From NCBI GenBank assembly GCA_026545225.1, contig CM048846.1:83779270-83843269 (forward strand): a stretch of 64,000 nt of DNA. Reading direction: 5' to 3'. Made by a program: the position numbers and the translations under genes. This document shows, in pieces, positions 55,064 through 64,000 of this stretch. Under the pieces are notes generated by a model. It had not been told where the DNA came from. It worked only from the letters and a program-made list of their open reading frames with translations, and searched no databases. The stretch's first letter is position 1. Each line of letters begins with the position of its first letter. Source of the stretch: Cornus controversa. Its lineage: Eukaryota; Streptophyta; Magnoliopsida; Cornales; Cornaceae.

Positions 55064-57237
55064 AGATTTTACTCGAGAATCAAGACCCATTTTGTCTGAA
55101 GATGTGGAGAAGAGGAGATTGTCGAAGAAGAGCAGAAGAAGAGAAATTCACATGCAACAACTAGTTTTGACGATTGTTTTTATTTTATTCTTTTGTAACA
55201 CAGATTATACAGTCAAATCGGCCGACTCTCGAAGAGAACCGACAAATTTAAAATTGTAACGGCTATTCATAGTATATCGGTGAGTCTCGGAATCGGAAAA
55301 TTCCTGATTTCTATGGGCTTAGTTTACTTTGACAAACCAACAGTACACAGTAACAAGCTGCTTATCTTCGGCCCCTCACCATTACGAAATACATTATTAT
55401 ATATGTAATATATAATGGCTATAGTGCGATACTGTCAGTGTCACTTATCTATATTAGTTTCATTTGCAGTATTAAAATAGTCATATTTGTTGCTCAATTT
55501 GGTTGCAGAGATATGAAAGAAACCAACTAAAAGATAGCAAGGAAATATGCATATATCTAAGTGATTATAAATCAAGAGGCGAATCCTAGAGCTAGCTTCT
55601 AGATAAAGTTGGCCAAATCCACCATGAATCGATCTATCTGTAGTCACTCTTGAGAAGATTACGTACTATTACAAGTTGACTAAATTATGATACAAACATT
55701 TGATATGACTAAAATCGTTATTTAATTAAGTGATTTTGATAAGGCAGTACTAGTATTGTTTAAATAAATAAGTGTCATTTGAAATGAGTACAATTTTAAG
55801 TAAATGAGACTTAGGCTGACTCAATATAATTTGACACCTTAGACAAAAAATATATATAAAAATAGATGTTTAATATGTAATATACTATTATTAAATAATA
55901 GTTAATAATATTTATTTAAAAATTATCCTTCTTTTTTTTGAGATGCAAAGTTACTAATTAAATTCTTATATTCAAGTTTTGCTAAAGTATTTTTTTCAAT
56001 TAATAATATAGCCAAGTCCATTTAATATTTCTTGTGACATAATTGATCTTAGATGTGATTTTATTAACTTTAACTTTGAAAAACTCCTACAATTACAAGT
56101 ATTATCAATAATATTCTCTAAGCAATGCATGCATTTGGAAAATAATTTAGTCTTTTTATGTAATTTAACGTTTTAATTCAAGTGTTTGTTTTTATTTTGT
56201 AAAATTTCTTTTAAAATTTTCATTTCCCAATTCATACTTTCTAGTAGACATATTCAATAAAATAAAAAGAAATGGTTAAAAAATGTATAAAATTCTATGA
56301 TAAAAATTATAACATGACTACAAAATAATTTAAGTTAAAGAATAATAAAACATATGTTAGAAAAATTCGGTCCAATTTTTTAACAAATTCTTCAATCCTT
56401 TTATTCCTATTTTTTAGTTTCCAATAAAGTTATGACGCCCAAGTAAAAAATTGCTACCTTTAAATCCTTGATGAGTTTCGAAATACCAAAATATGTGTGA
56501 GAAATGAGTTCAAATGGAGTGAGATAGTGAGATGGAGACACTGTAATGAGTGGAAAAGAGAAAAAAAAAATATTGTAATGAGAGAGGAGGGAAATGGAAG
56601 GTCTGTAATGAGTGGAGGATAGAAAAAAAATGTTGTAACGAGAGAGGAGGAAAAAAAGATAGAAAAAAAATGTTGTAACGAGAGAGGAGGAAAAAAAAGA
56701 TGATAAAAGTTAATAGAAGAAGATGAAAATGTTTACCAATCCCCACAATTATCACTTAGATATGTAATGATAGAGGAGAAAAAAAATGCAAAATGAGGAG
56801 AGGAAGAAAAAAAAAGTGAGGTGAGATAAAATAAAAATTAGGAGTTTTAATAAGAAGTCAAATGAAAAGTTTTAGAATGAATTTTGAATTTAATTCTTTG
56901 GACTCACTATTAAATCTCTACTATTAGTTGGGGTATAATAATATAAAAGTAAATAAAAGTTTAGAGGTCTTCTATAGGCTGGAGCCCAGTCTTACCACTA
57001 ATCATTAAGAAGAATAAAAGAATGTATGTAAAAAAAAAAAAAATTTAACTCATAGTTAGCACATAAAGTTTTAGCTCTTAAAATTTAGATTAAAATTTAC
57101 ATTCTTAATTTTATGTTTTATCAAACAGCGATTTAAAAATATTTACATGTAGTCGATGACATATAATCAATATATGTTATCTCACCATTAGCTAGGTATA
57201 TGAATTTTGTAATTCATTTTATAATTTTTTGAAGGGT
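55064..57237. other. Intergenic, AT-rich, no confirmed gene
   Basis: Begins with the unpaired end of copy 2. A short frame from ATG 55,152 gives 35 residues with a hydrophobic start (MQQLVLTIVFILFFCNTDYT). No support for it as a gene. 56,530-56,710 holds three copies of a unit with GTAA(T/C)GAGAGAGGAGG. The rest is AT-rich. Confidence 0.4.
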
Positions 57238-57812
57238 TAAAGTGCAAAAAATTTCCTCGCTATATACAGAATGTGCAAATACCTCTCCGAGGCTCTCCCA
57301 TGTTCAAATAACTCCTTACAGTTTTTAAATTGTGCAAATAAGGACAGAAAGTCAATTTGCCAGTATCAGAATTAGAAAATGACAAAAATACCCTTACAGT
57401 ATTACAAAAAAAAAGAAAAGAAGATGTAAGTGCAAAAAACACCCTCACTATATACGGAATGTGCAAAAAACACTCATGTAATTTAGTATGCTTATATAAC
57501 CCCTCACTACCCTCCTCTGGCGAATTTTTATTCAAAAATAACCGTTGATTGTCATGTTTGACTTAAATTTTTTTTTTAAATTTCAAAATTACCCTTTGCA
57601 CATTATAGGGTGGAGTGCAAAAAAAATCTCTCGCTATATAGAAAATGTGCAGATTAATAACTCTCTTGTTCAAAAATTTCTTTGTCCATTTTACATATAT
57701 GTTTTTTTAATATTGTAAGGTTATTTCTGTCAATTTCTAATTCCGGTATAGGAAAATTGACGATTGTCCTTTTTTGCACAATTTGAAAATTGTAGAGGGA
57801 TAATTGAACATC

Positions 57813-57828
57813 GGGGGGGGGGGGGGGG
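57813..57828 (+). repeat. G16 homopolymer
   Basis: A run of sixteen G followed by AGGG in otherwise AT-rich DNA, inside the MITE-type element. Confidence 0.95.
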
Positions 57829-58051
57829 AGGGTATTTGTGCATTCTATATATAGTGAGGGGTTTTTTTTTCACATTTTCTACATAGCGAGGGAGTTTTTG
57901 CACTTTATCTTAAAATACAAAAGGTAATTTCGAAATTTTTTAAAAAATTAAGTCAAACATGACGGTCAACGATTATTTTTGAATATAAATTCGTCGGAGG
58001 GAGTATTTGCTCATCGAAAATAACTAGTGTAATGTTATATGAGTATACTAA

Positions 58052-58263
58052 GGCTCTGTTTGGATTGACTTTTGAAAAGTAGCTTTCGGCTTTTCAAGCT
58101 CAAAAGCCGTTTTGGAGAGTGTTTGGATTGGTAAGGCGGAAGAGTTTCGAAGTCCAAAAAGAGCAATGAAAGGAAGCTGGGGGGTACCAGCTTCCTAATT
58201 TAGTTTCTGCTTCTCTTTTTCTTCTGTATAAAAGCCGAAGTAAAAGCTCTGCCAAACAAGGTT
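58052..58263. mobile_element. Harbinger-type MITE nested in the element above
   Basis: 212 bp from GGCTCTGTTTGG to CCAAACAAGGTT, inverted ends, with the 3-bp target duplication TAA on both sides (58,049-58,051 and 58,264-58,266). This is the size of a PIF/Harbinger TWA target site. Interior with self-complementary AAAAGTAGCTTTCGGCTTTT words. Removing it rejoins the surrounding element. Confidence 0.82.
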
Positions 58264-58423
58264 TAAACTATATGAGTGCTTTTTACAAATTCTATGTATA
58301 GTGCGGGATTTTTTTTTGCACTTAACTCTTTTTTTGAATGAAAGAAAATTTGAGGAAAACATTTCGCAAACACTGAACTTAGCTCAATTTGAGTAAATTC
58401 AGAATGTTTGACAACTTTTTAGT

Positions 58424-59700
58424 TTTCTTTTTTTTTTTTTATCATTCAGAACATGCATCAAATAAATATATTACCGAATAAGATTATTACAATTAGAATG
58501 CAAACAATCAATGAGCCATTGTGGCCAAACATTCCAATCAACTTCACCACTTTGGCATCTGGCCGGTAGCTCATCTACTCAAAGCATGAGCTACCAAATT
58601 ACCCTTTATTGAACACCAAACAAGATTCGTGTCATTGAAGGATTGTAGCAGTACTTTGACGTCTTCACAAATAGATGCAGCAGATAACATTGAAGGCTTC
58701 AGACGCATCACTTGCTTACAATCACCCTCAACAATAACCTAATCAAAATAACCCCATTGCAACATAAACTTCAAAGCTTCCTTCAATACCTTTGCTTCTG
58801 TAACTTCAGCACAACTCACATTTAAAAAAAACACTATTGCAACCTTCAAACCTCTACCTTCCCAATCCCTGAGAACCACTCCACCACCACAATATATACT
58901 TTCAGCAATGTATGATGCATCCACATTAATCTTTAAAAAGCCTAAAGGGGGAGCAAGCCAGCGATGAGAACAATGATCATTTCCAATAGTCGACAACTGA
59001 CTAGCCTTTTCCTGAAAACCATAACATTTAAACTCATAAAATTGAGAAAGAACTTGATCCAAAATTTTCCTAGGATCTCGTTGAATACCATTAAAATGCC
59101 AATCATTTCGAGACTTCCATAACTGCCAGCAAATTATTGCCCCCATAGAAAAATAATCATTAGCACCTTGAGAATCTGACCATAGACTACGAAGATGAAG
59201 CCATACTTACTTCTAGAAAATTTGTCTGTCAGACTCAAAGTTCAATCTCAAAGGGCTGATTTTCCAAACAAATTTTGTGATAGGACAAAAACACAAAAGA
59301 TGGGCAATTGATTCTTTGACATCACAAAATTTACAAGTACTATTCTCAACCACACCCCTTACCTTCAAAGACTTCAAAACTGGTAGCCTTTCGTGGCAGC
59401 ACTGCTAAATGAAAAATTGAAGTTTCCTAGGAACCTTTAATGTCCAAATGGTCTTCCAAAGAGGAACAAATTCTTGTTGCCAACTACTTGCTTCATCAAA
59501 TGAACATTTATGTCCCTTGCTTCTCATCTGTAAAGCCAATTTATAAGCAGTTTTAACCGAAAATTCCCCATTTGAGGTAAGACCCCAAACTTTCTGATCT
59601 CCATCCCCAAACTCGTTAATAGGAAGCTGAAGAATTAAAGCAACATCTCTATCATTGAAAGAGGTAGTAATTAACTCTTGATTCCAGCTCCTTGATTACT
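58424..59700 (-). mobile_element. LINE 3' half: zinc-binding and RNase H regions
   Basis: The minus strand reads VWGLTSNGEFSVKTAYKLAL and WKTIWTLKVPRKLQFF, then CKFCDVKESIAHLLCFCPIT. That is the reverse-transcriptase zinc-binding domain. ICWQLWKSRNDWHFNG then opens the RNase H-like domain: FLKINVDASYIAESIYCGGG, VVLRDWEGRG, AEVTEAKVLKEALKFML, WCSIKGNLVAHALSR. The sequence ends in a T-run at 58,424-58,440 (the poly(A) tail on the minus strand). Stops break the frame, so it is dead. The longest intact piece is 58,739-59,146. The polymerase part is not in the window. Confidence 0.9.
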
Positions 59701-60630
59701 GTGGAAAATATATACATAACTATCATTTCGGTTTCCCTATCCTTAGTTTTAATAATTTTTACAAGAAATAGTAAGAGAGAGAATATGAGAAGAGATTGTT
59801 TTCCTTTTGTTTCTTTCTTTTTTCTTTCTTGAAATTCACAAATGAACCAAATAGAATCTTAATGATCTGAAATGCTCCCTGTTATGTTAAGAATTTTAAC
59901 AAGAGCTAATAAGAAAGAATTATTGTGTAGCTTTTTGGACTTGGACTTGTCCTTAGGGATGACAAAACACCCCGTCACGTCCGATACATACTCTGTCATA
60001 TTCTGCTTAGAACGGTTATGGGGTGGTTAGATGGTTTTGGGTAGAGATGGGAGTTAGGATTAAAAACTCACACGGTTGTAGAGCAGGAATGGAGAAATGT
60101 CACCCAATCTCATCCCGCCCTTTTTATATTGAAAAATTACAATTTTGTCCTTATAATATATTTTATATTAGAAGATATTAGGTATATATTAAGCAAACCC
60201 TAGTATATCATATTTTAATCGCTAGAAACTTTCGCCACTCAACTCACTTCTCTCTCAAATTGCATATTTTTTTGCATCTCTCTTGTCACATCACCTCTCT
60301 CTTCACAATATTAAGAATATTGCTGATTTTAATATTCTGTTGTATTATTCATATTTGAGAACCTCTATGTATTATTCTGATATTCCTACAATAATATTAA
60401 ATCTCAAGTTCGGATTTTAATATTATTTTTATCTGCATTAGAAAATTAAATTATTATCATGGTTGAAATTTGTTTCATTATTATTCTTAATATTTTAGTG
60501 AAGTGAAATTTGTCAATTCTTAATCAATGGCTATTAATTCAAATGATATCATTTCTCTTCTCCAAAGGAAACATTGAATGTTCGAATTTTATAACCATAA
60601 TATTGTGAGTGTATCTATGCACGCTTAAAC
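59701..60630. other. Intergenic, AT-rich
   Basis: No gene is seen. 59,955-60,130 has hAT-like words (GGGATGACAAAACACCCCGT ... CCCAATCTCATCCCGCCC) without a clean pair of ends. Confidence 0.4.
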
Positions 60631-61185
60631 TTCAAACAAAAAAAACAAAAAAAAATTGTCCCCACTTAAGTTGAGGATATCTTGATTGGCATGACAATGA
60701 TATCACCTCATGCCCAAAGTCAAAAAACATTCCTTTGTTTTCAAGGCAACCTGACCTATCTATACCCCAATGTACAGCCTTACCAACTTCAGAACAAGCA
60801 TGGATGGCTCTAGTGGACACTCACCCTCTTTTCTCCCAACATTGGGACCTATCCATCTCACTTTGCTGGGCTATTGGATGTTATCATACTCCAATTAAGC
60901 TTGAGCAGTAATTGATTACGTAATCTCTGACATCCTCTTGAATCTCTAACATGAATACCCAACCGGTTGTGAATGCATTTATAAACTTTTTATTTCATAA
61001 AGAGGATTGGAGTTGCGGAAACCAATAGCCCGCTCAAGCGTCACAGCTTGTAGGCCCTCAGATGCATTGAGATGAGATAACTTGTCCGCCGCGCCCACCT
61101 GACTCACAAATTGGAGCTTGACTAGCTCCGCCGCTAGAGATGTCGTCTTGTTCGCCGGAGGAGGAATTGCCCTGGCAACGGCTAT
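60631..61185 (-). other. Coding-like fragment(s), origin unknown
   Basis: On the minus strand from about 61,175: ARAIPPPANKTTSLAAELVK, then LQFVSQVGAADKLSHLNASE and GLQAVTLERAIGFRNSNPLY, ending in a stop near 60,985. This has protein-like composition and no homopolymers, but I do not recognise it. A second stretch, 60,632-60,820, reads GCLENKGMFFDFGHEV and may be a different fragment. Could be remains of a retroelement ORF or a gene exon. Confidence 0.35.
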
Positions 61186-61660
61186 AATTGATATTTGATG
61201 GGTTTGAACTTAGTGGGCTATTGTTTGGGGTTCATATGTTCTTGTTAAGCTTGGGTCTACTAATGTTTTATTTTTTTCAGTTGGGTTCAGCCCAACTTGT
61301 TCTGGGGCTATGGCCCTGTCCAATATATGGATTGATTTACAGTTTTTTTTTTTTACATTTATACTTTGCTTAACTTTCCTGAATATATATATATACTAGT
61401 TTAAAGCACGTGCGATACATGTTGATTAAAAATAAATTAAAATTTTATTATAACATCCAAAGCAGTCAAAACTATTATAACACATCCAAATACATTAATT
61501 AAAACACTCAAAACTAACTCCATTTTATAACCTTGGTAATATAAGTTAATTATTATTCACATAAAATAAATCAAGTATAAATTAGAAGAAATTAAAATGT
61601 ATAATTTAAAAATAAAAAAAAGGAAAGGGTTTTGTTTTTCTAAATTTAGAAATTAGAAAT
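61186..61660. other. Intergenic, AT-rich
   Basis: No gene is seen. 61,385-61,425 reads TATATATATACTAGTTTAAA then GCACGTGCGATACATG. It resembles the start of some plant repeats, possibly Helitron-related, but no partner end was found. Confidence 0.4.
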
Positions 61661-62222
61661 AAAAAGAAAGTGTTTTGCTTAGGTAATTATATTCTTTTAA
61701 TTTCAAAATAAAAAAGAAAATGATTTTTATTGGGTAATTATATTTTTTAATTTAAAAATAAAAAAACAGTGTATTGAAACTAAAAAAACCCGTTTTGCTT
61801 GGGAAAGGGTTTTGCTTGAATAATTCTATTTTTTTAATTTCAAAATAAAAAAGGAAATGATTTTTCTTAGATAATTCTATTTTTTAATTTAAAAATAAAA
61901 ATATAGTATACTGAAACTAAAAAACCCCTTGTACTTTTAATAGTAGAAAGGGTTTGGGCAATTCTATTTTTTTAATTTCATAATAAAAAAGGAAAGGATT
62001 TTTCTTGGATAATTCTATTTTTTAATTTAAAAATAAAAAAATAGTATATTGAAACTAAAAAACCTTTTTGTACTTTTAATAGTAGAAAGAGTTTTGCTTG
62101 GGTAATTCTATTTTTTTAATTTCAAAATAAAAAAGGAAAGAATTTTTCTTGTATAATTATATTTTTTAATTTAAAAATAAAAAAAATAGTGTACTGAAAC
62201 TAAAAAATCCCTTTGTACTTTT
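61661..62222. repeat. ~140-bp tandem repeat, four copies
   Basis: The anchor GTA(T/C)TGAAACTAAAAAA recurs near 61,771, 61,911, 62,050 and 62,191. Between anchors the units share GGAAAGGGTTTTGCTT(G)GG, then ATTCTATTTTTTTAATTTC and TTTTAATTTAAAAATAAAAA. Very AT-rich. The last bases of the window (63,968-63,984) carry GAAAGGGTTTTGCTTGGG again. Confidence 0.88.
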
Positions 62223-62521
62223 GTATTATTTAATGATCTCAAGTATATATTATCTATGTAAGACGAACTTTAAAACTATTAATATAATAAATATTTTAAT
62301 TTGTAAAAAGATTTTACCCACCTTTATATATTAATATGTATATGTTTGTCTAATTCTATTTATTCTTTCTCTTACACTTCATTCCTAATACAAAATCTTC
62401 CTATTTTTAAAATTTAAATAATTTAATTAAAAAAAATAATTTACGGAGTTTCAAATCATTTAATTTAATTAGAATTATTTTTTTTCTTAAATGTCTAAAG
62501 AATTTCAAATCCATTTAGAGT
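62223..62521. other. AT-rich spacer, partial earlier copy of the next repeat
   Basis: TAATTCTATTTATTCTTTCT and CTTCATTCCTAATACAAAAT resemble parts of the following 500-bp repeat in a diverged order. No gene. Confidence 0.45.
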
Positions 62522-62712
62522 GGCTTAATTAGGTTAGAATTCCACTTTAGTTCACATTTCATCCCTAACATAAAAACTCTTCCTATTTTAGGAAAAATAA
62601 AAAATAAATTATAATTCTTATTTTTATAAATTTTCTAATTCTATTTATTCTCTCTCATATTTCATCCCCAACACACCATCTTTTTATTTTTAAAATTCAA
62701 AAAAATGAATAA

Positions 62713-62744
<32 letters not shown>

Positions 62745-63518
62745 TCTTATATATTGATATATTTTTTAATTTTATTTATTCTGTCACTAACTTCATTCCT
62801 AACACATACTCCAAAAATATAATATTATTTAAATAAGTATATTTTTTTTAATTTTATTTCTTCACTCTATAACTTCATCCATAACACAAACTCTTAAAAT
62901 ATAATATTATTTATTACACAACCATTATCAATTATATATCTCTAAGTGCATTATGCTTATAAAATCCAATCATTTTCTGTTAAAATTAATATTTCAAGCT
63001 AAGCACAAAAAATCTACACCAAATATGGCTTAATTTGGTTAGAATTCCAATTAGTTCACACTTCATCCCTAACACAAATTCTTCCTATTTTAGGAAAAAT
63101 AGAAATAAAATTATAATTATTATTTTTATAACTTTTCTAATTCTATTTATTCTTTCTCTCACACTTCATCCTCAACACACCATCTTTTTATTTTTAAAAT
63201 TCAAAAAAATAAAAAAATAAAAAATATAATTCTTATATATTGATATTTTTTCTAATTCTATTTATTTTCTCACCATCTTCATTCCCAACACATACTCCTA
63301 AAATATAGTATTATTAAAATAGGTTTTTTTTTTTGTCATTCTATTTCTTCATACTCTAACTTCATCCCTAACACAAAATCTTAAAATATAATATTATTTA
63401 TTACACAACCATTATCAATTATATATCTCTAAGTGAATTATGCATATAAAATCCAATCATGTTCTATTAGAATTAATATTCCGAGCTATGCTCAAAAAAT
63501 CTACACCAAATATACTTC
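62522..63518. repeat. Tandem duplication of a ~490-500-bp AT-rich unit
   Basis: Copy 1 62,522-63,026 and copy 2 63,027-63,518. Both have TAGAATTCCA, then CTTCATCCCTAACACAAA and TCTTCCTATTTTAGGAAAAA. TATTACACAACCATTATCAA follows, then AAAATCTACACCAAATAT as the unit end. Copy 1 carries a longer TA microsatellite (62,717-62,739). No ORF. Confidence 0.9.
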
Positions 63519-64000
63519 TAACAGTTGCATCAAAAATAAAAAAAGAGACCATACATAAATCTATGTATCTTACTTACAATATACAAGTTGATTAGCAAGA
63601 GAGATGGTTAAATCTCTCTTGGTTATACACACACACTACTCCGTACCAGAATTATTACTACATGTTGATCAAAGAGACATTGTACATATTGTTTATAGAT
63701 CATATAGACGTACATAAATGCATATATATGCGTAATACGTACTGTGTATTTAATTAGTAAACAAACACACAAAATAAAAAGAATTCATGTAAAACATACT
63801 GGACTAAGATGAATATGTATGTATGGTAGTTTAAAAGAATTACCTGCAAAACGTTTTGAAATTTTGTGAAGATTAAACCGTCTGAAATCACCCGCTTCAA
63901 ATTATTGAATCTCTTGTACTGCAATAATACATGACCAAGTTAATTGTTTATTTATATACATAAATGAAAGGGTTTTGCTTGGGAAATAATTTAAATAAAA
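63519..64000. other. Intergenic to window end
   Basis: No gene is seen. It ends with a partial copy of the 140-bp repeat unit (GAAAGGGTTTTGCTTGGG at 63,968), so the repeat family continues past the window. Confidence 0.45.

Larger units (their letters stand above)
57238..58320. mobile_element. Large inverted-repeat MITE-type element with a nested MITE
   Basis: 57,238-57,410 (AAGTGCAAAAAATTTCCTCG...) pairs with 57,740-57,912 (...CGAGGGAGTTTTTGCACTTT). A second pair, 57,480-57,600 and 57,920-58,050, is also inverted: GTTGATTGTCATGTTTGACT against AAGTCAAACATGACGGTCAA. The 58,270-58,320 part (CTATGTATAGTGCGGG...TTTGCACTT) is another copy of the end. Repeated words GTGCAAAAAA...CCTCGCTATATA mark at least four ends, so two or more elements of one family are stacked. 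No transposase ORF. Confidence 0.7.

Noticed and set aside
58739-59146. 135-residue ORF as a stand-alone RNase H gene
   Set aside because: It is continuous with a zinc-binding domain upstream and a poly(A) tail downstream on the minus strand, so it is the 3' half of a LINE.
1-64000. tRNA, rRNA or snRNA genes
   Set aside because: Only tRNA-like SINE heads (36,000; 12,480; 37,370) and primer sites were found. No intact cloverleaf was found by eye.

Overview
The window looks like nuclear DNA of a flowering plant, probably a eudicot. It is AT-rich, its genes have GT-AG introns, and it holds plant-type Copia and Gypsy LTR retrotransposons, LINE tails, Au-like SINEs, hAT and Harbinger-type MITEs and a TRIM-like element. 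The protein genes have plant-specific counterparts: the adjacent AGD8/9-UBP20/21 pair, a plant glycine-rich secreted protein, and others. I cannot name the species. No bacterial, organellar or viral genome features were seen.

Layout. (1) 0-3.6 kb: last three exons of an ARF-GAP (AGD8/9-like), with LINE remnants in upstream intronic sequence. (2) 3.85-4.4 kb: a MITE-like inverted-repeat element. (3) 6.35-10.4 kb: a complete eight-exon ubiquitin-specific protease (UBP20/21-like), with an antisense LINE tail in one intron. (4) 11.4-12.9 kb: a broken duplicate of the gene at 37 kb. (5) 13.4-14.0 kb: a single-exon membrane protein on the minus strand. (6) 15.5-35.6 kb: a nested block of mobile elements. 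A LINE endonuclease fragment abuts a Copia element (A). A is split by a second Copia of the same family in reverse orientation (B). B carries a TSD-flanked solo LTR (C) in its 3' LTR and an 8.8-kb gag-only LTR retrotransposon (D) in its gag. D's gag is itself split by another LTR-like insert (E). (7) 36.2-38.5 kb: a four-exon gene for a protein with a USP-like nucleotide-binding fold and a repeat-rich tail. (8) 38.6-43 kb: gene-poor. (9) 43.1-43.9 kb: a glycine-rich secreted protein on the minus strand. (10) 44-64 kb: no convincing gene. This part holds Copia LTR remnants, a TRIM-like element, a tandem duplication carrying a hAT-like insertion in one copy only, nested MITEs, a LINE 3' half and long AT-rich tandem repeats.

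The genes do not form a pathway. ARF-GAP plus UBP looks like a conserved gene neighbourhood, since I recall AGD8-UBP20 and AGD9-UBP21 as neighbours in Arabidopsis. The rest are separate. The most notable systems are the three gag-only (pol-less) LTR retrotransposons nested in one another, the unusual 1.9-kb repeat and polypurine region of element D, and the single-LTR TRIM-like unit bounded by inverted repeats. All gene models were spliced by eye from the sequence.
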